64,000 nucleotides of DNA from NCBI RefSeq assembly GCF_023896955.1, contig NZ_JAMHIW010000001.1, forward strand, positions 434,001 to 498,000, in the 5' to 3' direction. The stretch is from Micromonospora sp. RHAY321. GTDB lineage: Bacteria > Actinomycetota > Actinomycetes > Mycobacteriales > Micromonosporaceae. This document shows positions 17,706 through 27,091 of the stretch, piece after piece. The position numbers and the translations under genes are program-made. The notes under the pieces are model-generated. The model ran no database searches. It saw only the letters and a program-made list of their open reading frames with translations, and was not told where the DNA came from. Numbering within the stretch: the first letter of the stretch is position 1; each line of letters starts with the position of its first letter.

Positions 17706-17743
17706 CGCGCTGAACAACAAGCCTCTCGCAGGAAGGAACACTG

Positions 17744-18349
17744 ATGGGCAGAGTGATCTGCGACCTCACGATCTCGGTCGACGGCTACGCGGCCGGGCTC
17801 AACCAGAGCGAGGAACGCCCGTTCGGTGACGACGGCGGCGACGGTTGGGGTGACAGGCTGCACGCCTGGCACGCCGACGCCGACGCGAACCGCGTCGAGA
17901 TCGAGCGGATCACCGCCGCCGACGCGTTCATCATGGGGCGCAACATGTTCGGCCCCGTACGAGGCGGGTGGGGTCGGCAATGGAACGGCTGGTGGGGCGA
18001 CAACCCGCCCTATCACGCCCCGGTGTTCGTGCTCACCCATCACGCCCGAGCGCCGCAGCCGATGACCGGCGGCACCACGTTCCACTTTGTCACCGACGGG
18101 ATCGAGTCGGCGCTGGCGCAGGCGCGCACGGCGGCCGGCGCCGGCGATGTCGCGGTCATGGGCGGCGCGACCACCGTCAACCAGTACCTCGCCGCCGGCC
18201 TCGTCGACGAGCTACGGCTGCACATCGCGCCGCTCACCCTGGGCTCCGGCACGCGACTGTTCGATGGCGTCCCGCCGCTGGACCTGCAGCAGATCAGCGC
18301 ACGCGCCACGACGTCGGTCACGCACGTGACCTACCGCGTCCAGTCCTGA
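17744..18349 (+). CDS. Dihydrofolate-reductase-like / RibD C-terminal protein
   Basis: A 201-residue protein of the RibD C-terminal/DHFR-fold family: VICDLTISVDGYAAG at the start, FIMGRNMFGP in the middle, VMGGATTVNQYLAAGLVDELRLHIAP and a final LGSGTRLFDG. These conserved blocks bind NADPH. Most actinobacterial members are of unknown substrate; they are not true DHFR or riboflavin enzymes. A GGAAGG ribosome site precedes the ATG. It is followed by a truncated transposase gene. Confidence 0.82.
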   Translation: MGRVICDLTISVDGYAAGLNQSEERPFGDDGGDGWGDRLHAWHADADANRVEIERITAADAFIMGRNMFGPVRGGWGRQWNGWWGDNPPYHAPVFVLTHHARAPQPMTGGTTFHFVTDGIESALAQARTAAGAGDVAVMGGATTVNQYLAAGLVDELRLHIAPLTLGSGTRLFDGVPPLDLQQISARATTSVTHVTYRVQS

Positions 18350-18388
18350 GCGCCCTGACCCGGACGCTCGAAAGCCACCTTCACGAAG

Positions 18389-18606
18389 ATGACCGGGCTC
18401 ACCGCCGACGGCGAAGATCTGATCGACCAGTGCTTCGCGGGCCCGGGCAGGGACACCGCTGTTGCGAATCGCCGGGTTCGGCGGCGGTTGGCGATCCTGC
18501 GCCATGCGGAAGAGGTCAGCGGGAACGTGGCGCAGACGTGCCGCTACTACGGCATCGGCCACGTCTGGCAGCGCCGCTACGAGGAAGAAGGACTAGCCCA
18601 CTTGGC
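18389..18606 (+). pseudogene. Truncated transposase, IS481-like N-terminal remnant
   Basis: The coding remnant reads RRLAILRHAEEVSGNVAQTCRYYGI and then RRYEEEGLAHL, which is the N-terminal helix-turn-helix of IS481-type transposases. About eight residues of the normal helix between YGI and RRYEEEGL are missing, and all of the DDE catalytic domain is gone. The frame runs on without similarity. It abuts and slightly overlaps the 3' end of the TetR gene on the other strand, so the insertion or deletion may have altered that C terminus. No terminal inverted repeats found. Confidence 0.6.
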
Positions 18607-19240
18607 CGCGTCTGGATGCCGATGCCGGGGGCGCCAGCCGCGCCATGGGCGGGAGCGGCGAGACATCCGGGGAGGCTTGGAATGCCGAGATGGCGAGCGC
18701 GGCGAAGCGCCGGGAGGCGGTGACCTGGGTAGTCGGCGAGGTCGCGTGGATACCGCTGTTGGCCATGAGCACGAGGATCACGTCGTCCAGGACGAAGTCG
18801 GGGCGCAGGCGGCCCGCTTCCTTGGCGCGGCGGGCCAGTTCGTCGATCGCTCTGAGCGCGTATTCGCGGCGTGCGTCGAAATCCACCGCATTGGGAAAGG
18901 TCGAAATGAGAGCTGCGGTAAAGCCTCGATCTCGTGCGTGCAGTTCACACATTTTCTCGATCACGAGACAGAAACCGTGCCACGGATCCAGATCGGCAAG
19001 GCCCTCGTCGACAACGGCGCGACACGCGTACATCTGTTCTGCGAATGCCTCGGTGACCAGCATCTCCTTGGTCGGAAACCGGCGGTACAGGGTGGCGGGT
19101 GCAACCCCGGCGCGCCGGGCAACCTCCCGCATCGGCACGTCCAGGCCGTCAACGGCGAAGACCGCGCGGGCGGCCTCGAGGATGCGCTCGCGGTTGTCCA
19201 GGGCGTCGGAGCGTAGAGCGTGAGGCAAACGATCGGTCAC
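18593..19240 (-). CDS. TetR-family repressor
   Basis: A 215-residue TetR protein. The N-terminal HTH spans ILEAARAVFAVDGLDVPMREVARRAGVAPATLYRRFPTKEML (residues 18-62), followed by an all-helical ligand domain. A GTG at 19249 is also in frame, but a -10-like TAAAGT (19248-19253, minus strand) overlaps it and ends 7 bp before the GTG at 19240, so I prefer the leaderless GTG at 19240. The last dozen residues run into the transposase remnant and may not be original. It is divergent, 50 bp away, from a quinone-oxidoreductase gene, its probable target. Confidence 0.82.
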   Translation of the reverse strand: MTDRLPHALRSDALDNRERILEAARAVFAVDGLDVPMREVARRAGVAPATLYRRFPTKEMLVTEAFAEQMYACRAVVDEGLADLDPWHGFCLVIEKMCELHARDRGFTAALISTFPNAVDFDARREYALRAIDELARRAKEAGRLRPDFVLDDVILVLMANSGIHATSPTTQVTASRRFAALAISAFQASPDVSPLPPMARLAPPASASRRGQVG

Positions 19241-19290
19241 GGCTCTCACTTTAGCGAGGCGGACAGCGGCCTGCGTTAGCGTCCGTGTGC

Positions 19291-20220
19291 ATGAGGGCTT
19301 TGCAATTTTCGAAGTACGGTCCCGCGAGTGTCCTTGAGGTCTCGCAGGCGCCAGAACCGCACGCCGGGCCGGGCCAGATACGGGTGGCGGTTCGGGCCTC
19401 CGGTGTCAATCCGGCCGACACGTACGTCCGCGCCGGCCGATTCCAGGACTGGATTCCGCTGCGCCTGCCGCACGTGCCCGGTGTCGACGCTGCCGGCGTG
19501 GTGGATGAGGTCGGTGACGGGGTGACCACGGCTCGGTTAGGCGACGAGGTATTCGGGATCACGGACTACGCCCAGATGGGCGGAGCGAACGCCGAATACG
19601 CCGTCTTGGCCGCGTGGGCACCGAAGCCGGCTGCTCTGAGCTGGGAGCAGGCCGGCGGCGCGGCGGGCAACATCGAGACGGCCACCCGAGTGCTCGACCG
19701 GCTGGGCGTCAAGGACGGCACTACGTTGTTGATCGAGGGCGCGGCCGGCGGGGTCGGTACGACCGCGATCCAGCTCGCCGTCGCTCGCGGTGCGGCCGTC
19801 ATCGGCACTGCCAGTGACCGCAACCATGAGTTCGTCGCCTCGCTCGGGGCGATTCCGACCACCTACGGCCCCAGGCTGGCCGAGCGGGTCCACACTCTGG
19901 TGCCCGGCGGGGTGGATGTCGTACTCGACTGTGCCGGCTCTGGTTCTCTACCCGACCTGGTCGACCTGGTCGCGAGCCCGGAAAGGGTGGTGAGCATCGC
20001 CGACATCGACGCCGCGGCCTACGGCGTGCACCTGTCGCGCGGTTCTGGCCCCGGCGCGGACACACCGGCTCTCGAAGGAATCGCCGCCGCCGGCGAACTC
20101 GCCGAGCAGAGTCGTTTCACAGTGCCGGTCGCTGCCGTGTTCTCGCTGGAAGAGGCGGCCGCCGCCCACGAGTTGAGTGAGTCCCGCCACGCGCGAGGCA
20201 AAATCGTGCTGAAGCCGTAG
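19291..20220 (+). CDS. Zinc-free NADPH:quinone oxidoreductase family
   Basis: A 309-residue medium-chain reductase of the zeta-crystallin type. The N-terminal GroES-like part has ASGVNPADTYVRAG and PHVPGVDAAGVVDEVGDGV. The nucleotide-binding motif is IEGAAGGVGTTAIQLA, and the C terminus ends HARGKIVLKP. Zinc-binding Cys of alcohol dehydrogenases are absent. It reduces quinones or enones with NADPH. ATG at 19291 is preferred over GTG 19285; there is no ribosome site, and the 50-bp divergent spacer suggests a leaderless start. TetR-reductase pairs of this kind usually respond to electrophiles. Confidence 0.87.
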   Translation: MRALQFSKYGPASVLEVSQAPEPHAGPGQIRVAVRASGVNPADTYVRAGRFQDWIPLRLPHVPGVDAAGVVDEVGDGVTTARLGDEVFGITDYAQMGGANAEYAVLAAWAPKPAALSWEQAGGAAGNIETATRVLDRLGVKDGTTLLIEGAAGGVGTTAIQLAVARGAAVIGTASDRNHEFVASLGAIPTTYGPRLAERVHTLVPGGVDVVLDCAGSGSLPDLVDLVASPERVVSIADIDAAAYGVHLSRGSGPGADTPALEGIAAAGELAEQSRFTVPVAAVFSLEEAAAAHELSESRHARGKIVLKP

Positions 20221-20416
20221 GGTGCCCCCACCGAGCATCGGGGGCAGCTGAGGGCGTGTACGGCGCCCTGTCGATCTTGTCGTGGCTGATCATCGACGAC
20301 GTGCCGGTGATGCGTCGAGGTGAGCTGCGTTCCTGAACAGCTGGCGGTCAGCCGGGCTGCCGGAGGGCGTGGGCCTACCAACAGCCCGGCAAACCGCTAG
20401 CTGAACGGCGTCGGTA

Positions 20417-21043
20417 CTAGTCGACTCGGACGGCCGTGGCCGTGACGGCGGGGCAGATGACGAGCAGGCAGCTCTCGACCCGTACGTCGTCGATGACCGG
20501 GCCGAAGGCACCCACCGTAGTGCTGGCGAACTGCAGAACCGTGGCGGCGGACAGGATGTTGGTGAAGTAGAACCTCCTGTACACGTACCCCATGGCAGAT
20601 GGCGTGTGGCCGGCAGTGTCAAAGGAGAAACTGTCGACGGTCTGGCCGTTGGCCGTGACCTTGCCCGTCGCGATGAGGGGACCGTTGTCGGGGTTGCCGG
20701 CGAGGGCGTAGCTCACGCGATATGTGGTGAGCAGCTTCGTGGGCAGCGTACGGGCGACCGCACCCGGGCTGAACCCGTTGAGATCGAGTGACTGGTTGCC
20801 TTCCGCGGCCTGCCAGTCGCGGGTCAGGCCGACGGTGCCGGTGGTGACGGTCCACGGGCCGATCTGCTGGCCGGCGGCAAACTCCGTGAAGTCGCTGGTG
20901 ATGGCGGGGCTCTCGAAACCGTCGGCGAAGACGGGGGCCGCCGCCGCCGGACTCGCCGTGAGGGCGGTCAGTAGGGCGGACAGCGCCACCGCCAGCGCCA
21001 CCCGGGTTGCCGTGCGACGGGTACGCGAACGTCTCGTTCCCAT
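20417..21043 (-). CDS. Secreted choice-of-anchor/DUF642-like protein
   Basis: A 208-residue exported protein. The signal peptide is arginine-rich at the N terminus (GTRRSRTRRTATR), with a hydrophobic core and cleavage near SPAAA-APVF. The mature part is a beta-sandwich resembling choice-of-anchor C/DUF642 domains, with VFADGFESP, GPWTVTTGTVGL and DVRVESC. These proteins bind cell-wall or polysaccharide material. A lone gene transcribed leftward with its stop 196 bp from the convergent reductase gene. The ATG at 21043 is chosen because it opens the signal peptide. Confidence 0.72.
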   Translation of the reverse strand: MGTRRSRTRRTATRVALAVALSALLTALTASPAAAAPVFADGFESPAITSDFTEFAAGQQIGPWTVTTGTVGLTRDWQAAEGNQSLDLNGFSPGAVARTLPTKLLTTYRVSYALAGNPDNGPLIATGKVTANGQTVDSFSFDTAGHTPSAMGYVYRRFYFTNILSAATVLQFASTTVGAFGPVIDDVRVESCLLVICPAVTATAVRVD

Positions 21044-21507
21044 GGTTGTCCTTCCGACGTAGGCACTGGCACTGGCCGGGACGGTGCCGGGAATCCGTAT
21101 CGCGGATCGACCACCGGACGCTAGAAAGTCGATGCCCGTCAGTGACGTTACGGTGACGCCGCAAAGGCTGGCAAGGCCGTTCAATTCCCAACAGTCGGCC
21201 AAAATCCGACAACGGTTGAGCATCGGAGAGCCTTGACATCGCCTGCCCAACGGCATTGCCGTCGGCCTATCAGCAGACCACTGTGGCGCCGCTGGCGACG
21301 AAGACAAGGCATCGCCAGCAGAAGCGGTGATTCAGCCAGCTCACCATGATGACCGGAGCGGCTGGCCACCGGTGATTCGTCGATGCCGGCGGAGCGGACA
21401 GCGAGCGGGTGATGGATACGCCCGATCGGTAGGCTCCGCACCACATCGTGGCCTCGTACTTATCGGAAGATCATCGGTGGCGAGGGCGGCGGGCGAGGGA
21501 GAATTTG
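21044..21507. other. Gap without recognisable gene
   Basis: Divergent upstream region between the secreted protein and the DUF4345-like gene. A frame of 87 codons exists on the minus strand (21181-21444), but its sequence is Arg/His-rich and unlike protein. No hairpin of note seen. Confidence 0.4.
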
Positions 21508-21909
21508 GTGAGCAAGCGAGGCTTGCAAGTCGTACTGGCGATCCTGGCTTCGGTCGCGGTGGCTTCGGGTCTGTACGGAATGTTGGCAGGGCCGACCGCG
21601 TTGCCGGGTAGCGGTCCAGTCGATGCCACCGTGGACAGCGAGTACCGGTTCACCAATGCGTTCTGGCTCGTTGCGGGGGTGGTCGTATGGTGGGCGATCC
21701 CAAGGGTGCAGCAGGCTACCGCCGTGCTGCGCGTCGCACTCGGCGCGGCGTTTCTCGGCGGTCTGGCCCGGTTACTCGCCGCCGCGGTCTCCGGCTGGCC
21801 GCACCCCATCTTCCTCGGCGCCCTCGGCGTTGAGCTCGTGGTCGTTCCGACTGTGCTGTTGTGGCAGGCGAGGGTGTCCAACGCTGCCCGCCGGGGCGCG
21901 TCAGCCTAG
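21508..21909 (+). CDS. DUF4345-type membrane protein
   Basis: A 133-residue membrane protein with four predicted helices: an N-terminal one (VVLAILASVAVASGLYGML), an acidic loop (DSEYRFTNAFW) and three more. The loop SEYRFTNAFWLVAGVVVWWAIP is characteristic of DUF4345 proteins. The GTG start is picked for GAGGGAG 7 bp upstream. Function unknown. It stands alone between two unrelated genes. Confidence 0.7.
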   Translation: MSKRGLQVVLAILASVAVASGLYGMLAGPTALPGSGPVDATVDSEYRFTNAFWLVAGVVVWWAIPRVQQATAVLRVALGAAFLGGLARLLAAAVSGWPHPIFLGALGVELVVVPTVLLWQARVSNAARRGASA

Positions 21910-22165
21910 CTTCCGTCTACCGAGGCGTCGGCCGCAAACCCTGACCGACTTGGCACCCGAACCAACATCGCCGCTGCATTGCGCCACAACGCCCGCAAGA
22001 ACCGCCGCGTCCGCAAACAACTGGAGACCGGTTGGCTCTGCGGTTCCGGCCTGCGCCTGCTGCCATCTGCCGTCGTCTTTCAAGCACACGGCCGTTGCGA
22101 CGACGCAGCTGGCCGGCTAGCCCGCGTCGTGCGGGTGTCGGGGGTCGGTCGTAAGTTCTGCAGCC

Positions 22166-23500
22166 GTGAGCGCCCTTCAGACTTACCGCTACCTCCAGCC
22201 GTCCACGCTGCACCGGGGTGACCTGGCGCTGCAGACCAGCGGCGGGCCCGCGACCAACCCCCGGTTCTTCTCCGGTTTTCTGACGACCCCGCAGGCGGCG
22301 GCCGCCGGGCTGCTGGCGGTCGCCGAAGTCGCCCGGACCCGGTATCACCAGCCGGTCAGCCCAGCGAGCCTCGATCCCGTGGTCACCGGCAGCCGGGACC
22401 GGATGCGCTTCGAGTCGTTCTCCGGCTGCTGCGGGGTGTACGCGCGGCTGGACGTCGTGCCTGCCGGGTTCGATGGCGACATCGTCGAGCACGGCACCAC
22501 CAACGTCGACGTGAACGCGCCGCTGCGGGAGGCGCTGGCCCGGGTGGGCGGCATCGATCCGCTGCACCTGTCGGTGGGGCCGGACGACCTGACTGTGTCC
22601 ACCCTCGATGGCCAGGTGGTGGAGAAGAAGGTGCCGCTGCCCGGGCGTTGGCTGCGGGGGTTCGCCGAGGTCCATCTGATCGCCGCGGCCATGGAACCGC
22701 GGGCGGAGGTCCCGGCGGCGGAGGCGGCCGCCTTCCTGCGCCGGCTGCCGGCGGGCAACGACCGGTCGGTGCTCTGGGCGGTGCCGGCCGGCCGCTCGCT
22801 GCGGCTGACCTCGCGCCCGGTGCCCGGCGCGGTGTGCCTGGCCGGCGCCGGACGGCTCGCCACGCTGCGTGGGCTGATCCGGTACGCGAAGACCCTGCGG
22901 GTGTACGGGCCACCGGCGGCGGCCGGGTCCCCGCCGCTGCCGAGCGTGTGGGAGCTCGACACCGGCGCGCTGCGGCTGTCGCTGACCCTGTCGCCGGAGC
23001 CCCACCGGGGTTTCTCCGGGGAGGGCGGCGCGCTGACCGCGCTCGCCACGGACGACGTCGCCGACGACGCCGCGCTGGTCGCCGCGCTGCTGTCCTGGGA
23101 CCCGACGATCGATGTCCACGCGTTGGCCGCCTCGGCGGGGATCTCGGCGGACCGGGTCCGGGCCGCGCTGGCCCAGCTGGGCACCGCCGGTCGGGTCGGC
23201 TTCGACGTGGCCGAGGCGGGCTACTTCCACCGGGTGCTGCCCTACGACGCCGGCCGGGCCGAGCGGGACAATCCCCGGCTGGTCGGGGCGCGGGCGCTGG
23301 TCGAGGCGGGCGCGGTCACCCTCGACAGCGAGGTGGCGACCGTACGCCACGGCGACGAGGTCTACCGGGTCCGCCGCCGGACGGACGGCTCGTACACCTG
23401 CTCCTGCCCGTGGTGGGCGCGGCACCGCGGTCAGCGCGGGCCCTGCAAGCACGCGCTCGCCACGACGATGGTGGGCGCTCCGGTGGAGGTCGGGGCGTGA
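22166..23500 (+). CDS. SWIM zinc-finger protein
   Basis: A 444-residue protein whose C terminus carries the SWIM pattern CxCx(n)CxH: YTCSCPWWARHRGQRGPCKHAL near residues 411-432. The N-terminal half has no recognisable catalytic motif. SWIM fingers bind DNA or protein. It starts with GTG and its stop overlaps the next gene (GTGA), so both are translated together. The partner is a large DUF6493 protein; SWIM and DUF6493 genes are commonly paired in actinomycetes, which suggests a two-protein system of unknown job. Confidence 0.78.
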   Translation: MSALQTYRYLQPSTLHRGDLALQTSGGPATNPRFFSGFLTTPQAAAAGLLAVAEVARTRYHQPVSPASLDPVVTGSRDRMRFESFSGCCGVYARLDVVPAGFDGDIVEHGTTNVDVNAPLREALARVGGIDPLHLSVGPDDLTVSTLDGQVVEKKVPLPGRWLRGFAEVHLIAAAMEPRAEVPAAEAAAFLRRLPAGNDRSVLWAVPAGRSLRLTSRPVPGAVCLAGAGRLATLRGLIRYAKTLRVYGPPAAAGSPPLPSVWELDTGALRLSLTLSPEPHRGFSGEGGALTALATDDVADDAALVAALLSWDPTIDVHALAASAGISADRVRAALAQLGTAGRVGFDVAEAGYFHRVLPYDAGRAERDNPRLVGARALVEAGAVTLDSEVATVRHGDEVYRVRRRTDGSYTCSCPWWARHRGQRGPCKHALATTMVGAPVEVGA

Positions 23501-26034
23501 CCGATCCGTTCGAGTTCCTGGTCCAGGGTGACATCGGCGCGGCCGTCGACGCGGTCACCGGCCTCGACGAGCAGGGGCGGCGGTCGTTCGCCGACGGGCT
23601 GGTGGCCCACGTACGCCGGCGGCGCGACAACTGGTGGTGGAACAACGAGGCGACGGCCCTGGCGGTGGCCGCGGTCGGGTGCCTGCCCACCGCCGCCACG
23701 GCGGCCGAGCTGCTTGGCCGGCGGAACGTGTCGCTGCGGGGCGCCGACGCCGGGCTGGTGGTCGAGGTCGCGCGGACGCGCGGGGTGCCCTGGCTGGCCG
23801 AGCTGGCATACCGGCTGGCGGACCGGCTCCGCCGGGACGACCCGATGGACGGCTGGGGATTCGTCGCCGAGCTGCTCGCCGCCGAGAAGGCGGCGACACC
23901 CACCGGTGATCAGTTCGTGGAGGGGTGGCTCGCCATGATGGCGTGGCCGCCGGAGTGGCAGCGACCGGTCCCGCTGGTGGACCGGCTCCGGGCGGACGTG
24001 TTCCTCGACGCCCTGGTGCCGCGCCTGTTCGAGGTGGATGGCGCAGGGACGCGGATGTCCTTCGACGAGTTCATGACCGACGAGAAGCTCGCTATGCCGC
24101 GAGCGCTGGCGCGACTGGCCGGCGAGGGCCGCCTGGACCGGACGATGCTGCTCGACGGCTGCGTGAGCCGGCTGCTGCGCGGCGACCGGCCGGCTGCGTT
24201 GCGCGCGTTCGTCGCCCTGCACGCCCTGCTGGAGCCCACTACCAGCGAGGTCGACCGGCATCGCGGAGACTACCTGCGCCTGCTCGCTGACGCCCCCGGG
24301 TTCGTGGCGTCGGTGGCGCAGAAGACGCTGCGGGCTTTCGACGGCGTGGAGGTCGAGGGGCTGCTTGACGCGTCGCGGGCCGTCCTCGTCCGGCCCGACA
24401 AGGCGTTGGTCCGTGCACAGCTCGGCTGGCTGGACCAGGTCGCCCGCCGGCACCCCGACCGGGCGGCGGAGATCGCCGAGGTCATCGCGACAGCGGTTGA
24501 CCACCCGGCGGCGGACGTCCGCGACCGGGCCGGCACGCTGGCCGCCCGGCACGGTCACGTGGTCGCCCCGCGGGTTGTGGTCGGTGCTGTGGGCGACGAC
24601 CTGCCGCCACCGGCCGGCCCGCTGCCCGCGTCCCCGGCCATCACCGACCCGGACGAGCTGGCGGAGGAGGCTGCCTCCCTGCTCGGCGGCCCCACGACGG
24701 CGTCCGGTCTGGAACGGGTCCTCGACGCAGTGGTCCGGCTCGCTGGTAGCGACCGGGTCCGGCTGAAAGACGCCCTGATTCCGGTGCTGCGGCGGCACCG
24801 CGCCGGCGCGGAGGAGCACCCGTGGGATCCGTGCTGCCTGTGCGGTCTCCTCGGCGGGGTGCTGCACGCGGCGGCCGACCCGGTCGAGGGGGGCGTACGG
24901 CGGGGACGGTGGGCCGCGATGCTGGCGGCGTTGCGGCGCCGCACGCCGGGCGGACCGTCCCTCGATCCACGGGTACCCCCGCCGCACAGGCTGCTGCGCG
25001 CCCGGCTGGCCGAGATCGGTGACCGCGTCGGCCCGCCCCAGCACCCCGGTCTGCTCGCAGCCCCGACCACGGCAAACGGCGCCATCGACCCGGAGGTGCT
25101 GTACGACCGCCTGACCCGGCTCGGTGAGCGCGGCGCGTGGGAGGTGGACCTGACGCAGGCCCTGCTGCGGCTGCCTGCGCGGGTCGACGAGCCCCTCGCG
25201 GCCAGGGCGGCGGCGCTCGGCACGCCCGCCGGTAGCCGGCTCGCCGGATGGCTGCGCGCCGGAGGCCTGCCGACCCCGGACCAGCGGGTGGTCACGCTGC
25301 CCCGCCGGGAGCGCCGACAGGGCTACGACTGGGGGTACGACGAGCTGCCCCGGCAGCGGACGCACGTGCAGGTCAGCCCACCGGAGGGCGTCGACGACCC
25401 GTTCGGCCTGCTCACCGTGCCTGCCGGATCAGTCGACAGCTACGTCGGCGGCGCGGCCCTGCTCTGGCCGGCCGTGCTGCCCGGCCACCGGGGACTGGTC
25501 GCGGCGTACGCGCTGCCTGACATCGCCAGCAGCGCTGATCAGGACCTGTCCGGCGGCGCCGCGATCCTGCCACTGCTCGCCGAGTGCGGCGGCGACGGCG
25601 GTCCCGCCGTCGACCTCGCCCTCGCGTACGGCCTGGGTGCCCGGCACGAGTCCGACCGGGTCGCCGCCGTTGACGCCCTGCTGATGCTGGCCGCCGCCGG
25701 CGACCTGGACGCTCCCACGGTCGGGGCCCACCTCGGCACCCTCGCCGCCGTCGGTGACGTCACGCTGACCCGCACCCTGCAGCCGCTGCGCGACGCGGCC
25801 GCCGCCGGTGCCCCGCTCAGCACCTGGCGCCTGCTCGCCGCCGCGTTGCCCGCGCTGCTCGCGGCGCCGAAGGCCCCGCGCGGCACCCCGGACCTGTTGA
25901 CCCTGGCGGCGGAGACGGCGGGCGCGACCGGCGCCCGGATCGACGTGCCCGGGCTGGCCGAGGTCGCCGCGCGCGGCGGGTCGAGCCGGCTGGTCATCGA
26001 GGCGCGGCGCCTAGCCATCGCACTCGACCGGTGA
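23497..26034 (+). CDS. DUF6493-like HEAT-repeat protein
   Basis: An 845-residue soluble protein, mostly helical repeats of about 40 residues resembling HEAT/ARM solenoids. The N-terminal stretch WWWNNEATALAVAAVGCLP and a repeated Leu/Ala pattern match the DUF6493 description. A long frame open upstream (from 22648) is an accident of composition; the GTG at 23497 overlaps the SWIM stop by 4 bp and is the real start. No catalytic motif. Probably the scaffold partner of the SWIM protein. Confidence 0.72.
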   Translation: MTDPFEFLVQGDIGAAVDAVTGLDEQGRRSFADGLVAHVRRRRDNWWWNNEATALAVAAVGCLPTAATAAELLGRRNVSLRGADAGLVVEVARTRGVPWLAELAYRLADRLRRDDPMDGWGFVAELLAAEKAATPTGDQFVEGWLAMMAWPPEWQRPVPLVDRLRADVFLDALVPRLFEVDGAGTRMSFDEFMTDEKLAMPRALARLAGEGRLDRTMLLDGCVSRLLRGDRPAALRAFVALHALLEPTTSEVDRHRGDYLRLLADAPGFVASVAQKTLRAFDGVEVEGLLDASRAVLVRPDKALVRAQLGWLDQVARRHPDRAAEIAEVIATAVDHPAADVRDRAGTLAARHGHVVAPRVVVGAVGDDLPPPAGPLPASPAITDPDELAEEAASLLGGPTTASGLERVLDAVVRLAGSDRVRLKDALIPVLRRHRAGAEEHPWDPCCLCGLLGGVLHAAADPVEGGVRRGRWAAMLAALRRRTPGGPSLDPRVPPPHRLLRARLAEIGDRVGPPQHPGLLAAPTTANGAIDPEVLYDRLTRLGERGAWEVDLTQALLRLPARVDEPLAARAAALGTPAGSRLAGWLRAGGLPTPDQRVVTLPRRERRQGYDWGYDELPRQRTHVQVSPPEGVDDPFGLLTVPAGSVDSYVGGAALLWPAVLPGHRGLVAAYALPDIASSADQDLSGGAAILPLLAECGGDGGPAVDLALAYGLGARHESDRVAAVDALLMLAAAGDLDAPTVGAHLGTLAAVGDVTLTRTLQPLRDAAAAGAPLSTWRLLAAALPALLAAPKAPRGTPDLLTLAAETAGATGARIDVPGLAEVAARGGSSRLVIEARRLAIALDR

Positions 26035-26261
26035 TGCCACCTTCGAGACCTGCGACTTCGACAGCCGCCGGTTCCGGGGATATCAACGTCTGCGCGAACG
26101 TCTTGATCATCGCCTGCAACACATCCGGCGATTGCGCCCTGGACGCGATGCCCGTTTCTCATCGATGCAACACGGCTATCACGGGAAGTCGTACGCCACT
26201 CCCGCACTCGGAGATCAACTGGGCTAGGCTTCCGCCCAATTTCTTGAATCAGAGGAGCACC

Positions 26262-26450
26262 ATGGCGACGATCCGCCGCAACCGGACCACCCGGATAGCC
26301 GCCGCGATTGCCTCGCTGCCCGCGGTAGCAGCACTCCTGCTGTCAACCGCGTGCACGGCACCAGCACCCGCCCCGCCGACGCAGGCCAGCACCGCACCGC
26401 CTCGAAAGCTGCACACGCCAGAGACACTCCTCGGGATGCCCAAGATATGA
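26262..26450 (+). CDS. Lipoprotein N-terminal piece (split gene, part 1)
   Basis: Signal peptide, lipobox LSTAC and the conserved linker end TPETLLGMPK, then the stop after 62 residues. The lipid anchor and start of the mature protein are complete, but the folded domain follows in the next frame. The ATG has AGAGGAG upstream. Read together with 26447-26854, this looks like one secreted lipoprotein cut by a frameshift, although an ATGA junction would allow coupled translation of two chains. Confidence 0.6.
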   Translation: MATIRRNRTTRIAAAIASLPAVAALLLSTACTAPAPAPPTQASTAPPRKLHTPETLLGMPKI

Positions 26451-26854
26451 CCCGAGGTCTGACTGACAGACCCATCTCGCTGCTGGAAAAGCTGAAGCGA
26501 GAGGTCGGAAACCCAACCAGCGCGGTCGGTTGGGCGTATGGGGGCGAGACCGAAACCGCCGACGCGGTGCTCGTCACGGGCGCGTCGGGAACCGTCGCCG
26601 ACCCGGCAGCAACCCTGAGACGCGTACTCACCCTGTACGGACGCGTCGAGACCAAGCCAGTTGATGCGGGCAAGTTTGGGGGGAAAGCCGGCTGCGGGCA
26701 GGGACTCGCTGAGCTCGGCGGCTACATGACGATCTGCGGCTGGGCGGACAAGGAAACGGTCGGAATCGTTGCCTTCGTCTCCGACCTTCCACAAGGGGAC
26801 CCCACCGACGACTTCCTCACCGTGCGAAGCGAGCTAGAACGCCCGACCACCTGA
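26447..26854 (+). CDS. Lipoprotein domain (split gene, part 2)
   Basis: 135 residues, in the frame -1 relative to part 1, starting at an ATG that overlaps the stop of part 1 (ATGA). It contains the substantial mature domain: a helix, GWAYGGETETADAV, VTGASGTVADP, VDAGKFGGKAGCGQGL and ICGWADKETVGIVAF, a pattern common in actinobacterial lipoproteins where it follows the lipobox linker directly. Without part 1 it has no export signal, so either it is dead or exported only by frameshifting. Confidence 0.5.
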   Translation: MTRGLTDRPISLLEKLKREVGNPTSAVGWAYGGETETADAVLVTGASGTVADPAATLRRVLTLYGRVETKPVDAGKFGGKAGCGQGLAELGGYMTICGWADKETVGIVAFVSDLPQGDPTDDFLTVRSELERPTT

Positions 26855-27091
26855 TAGCGGCAACCACGCTCCCTCACGTCTAGAGCAGCTGGGACTGACC
26901 AACCACGTCCCACTGTTGGAGGACCACGGAGCGCTCACGCCGGGCGCTCGGACCCCGCCGTGACACCGACTACGACGGTCCCCACCGAGCGTCCGCTCAT
27001 GTCGATGGTCGCGCACTCGCAACGGGGAGTCGCTCCTCGCCGGCGCTTGCGGGGATGACAAGGGTCCCCGTGCGCGCATAACGTGCACTCG

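Noticed and set aside
22648..23496. Long N-terminal extension of the DUF6493 frame
   Set aside because: It overlaps the SWIM gene in another frame and is Arg/Gly-rich; the GTG at the 4-bp overlap is the natural start.
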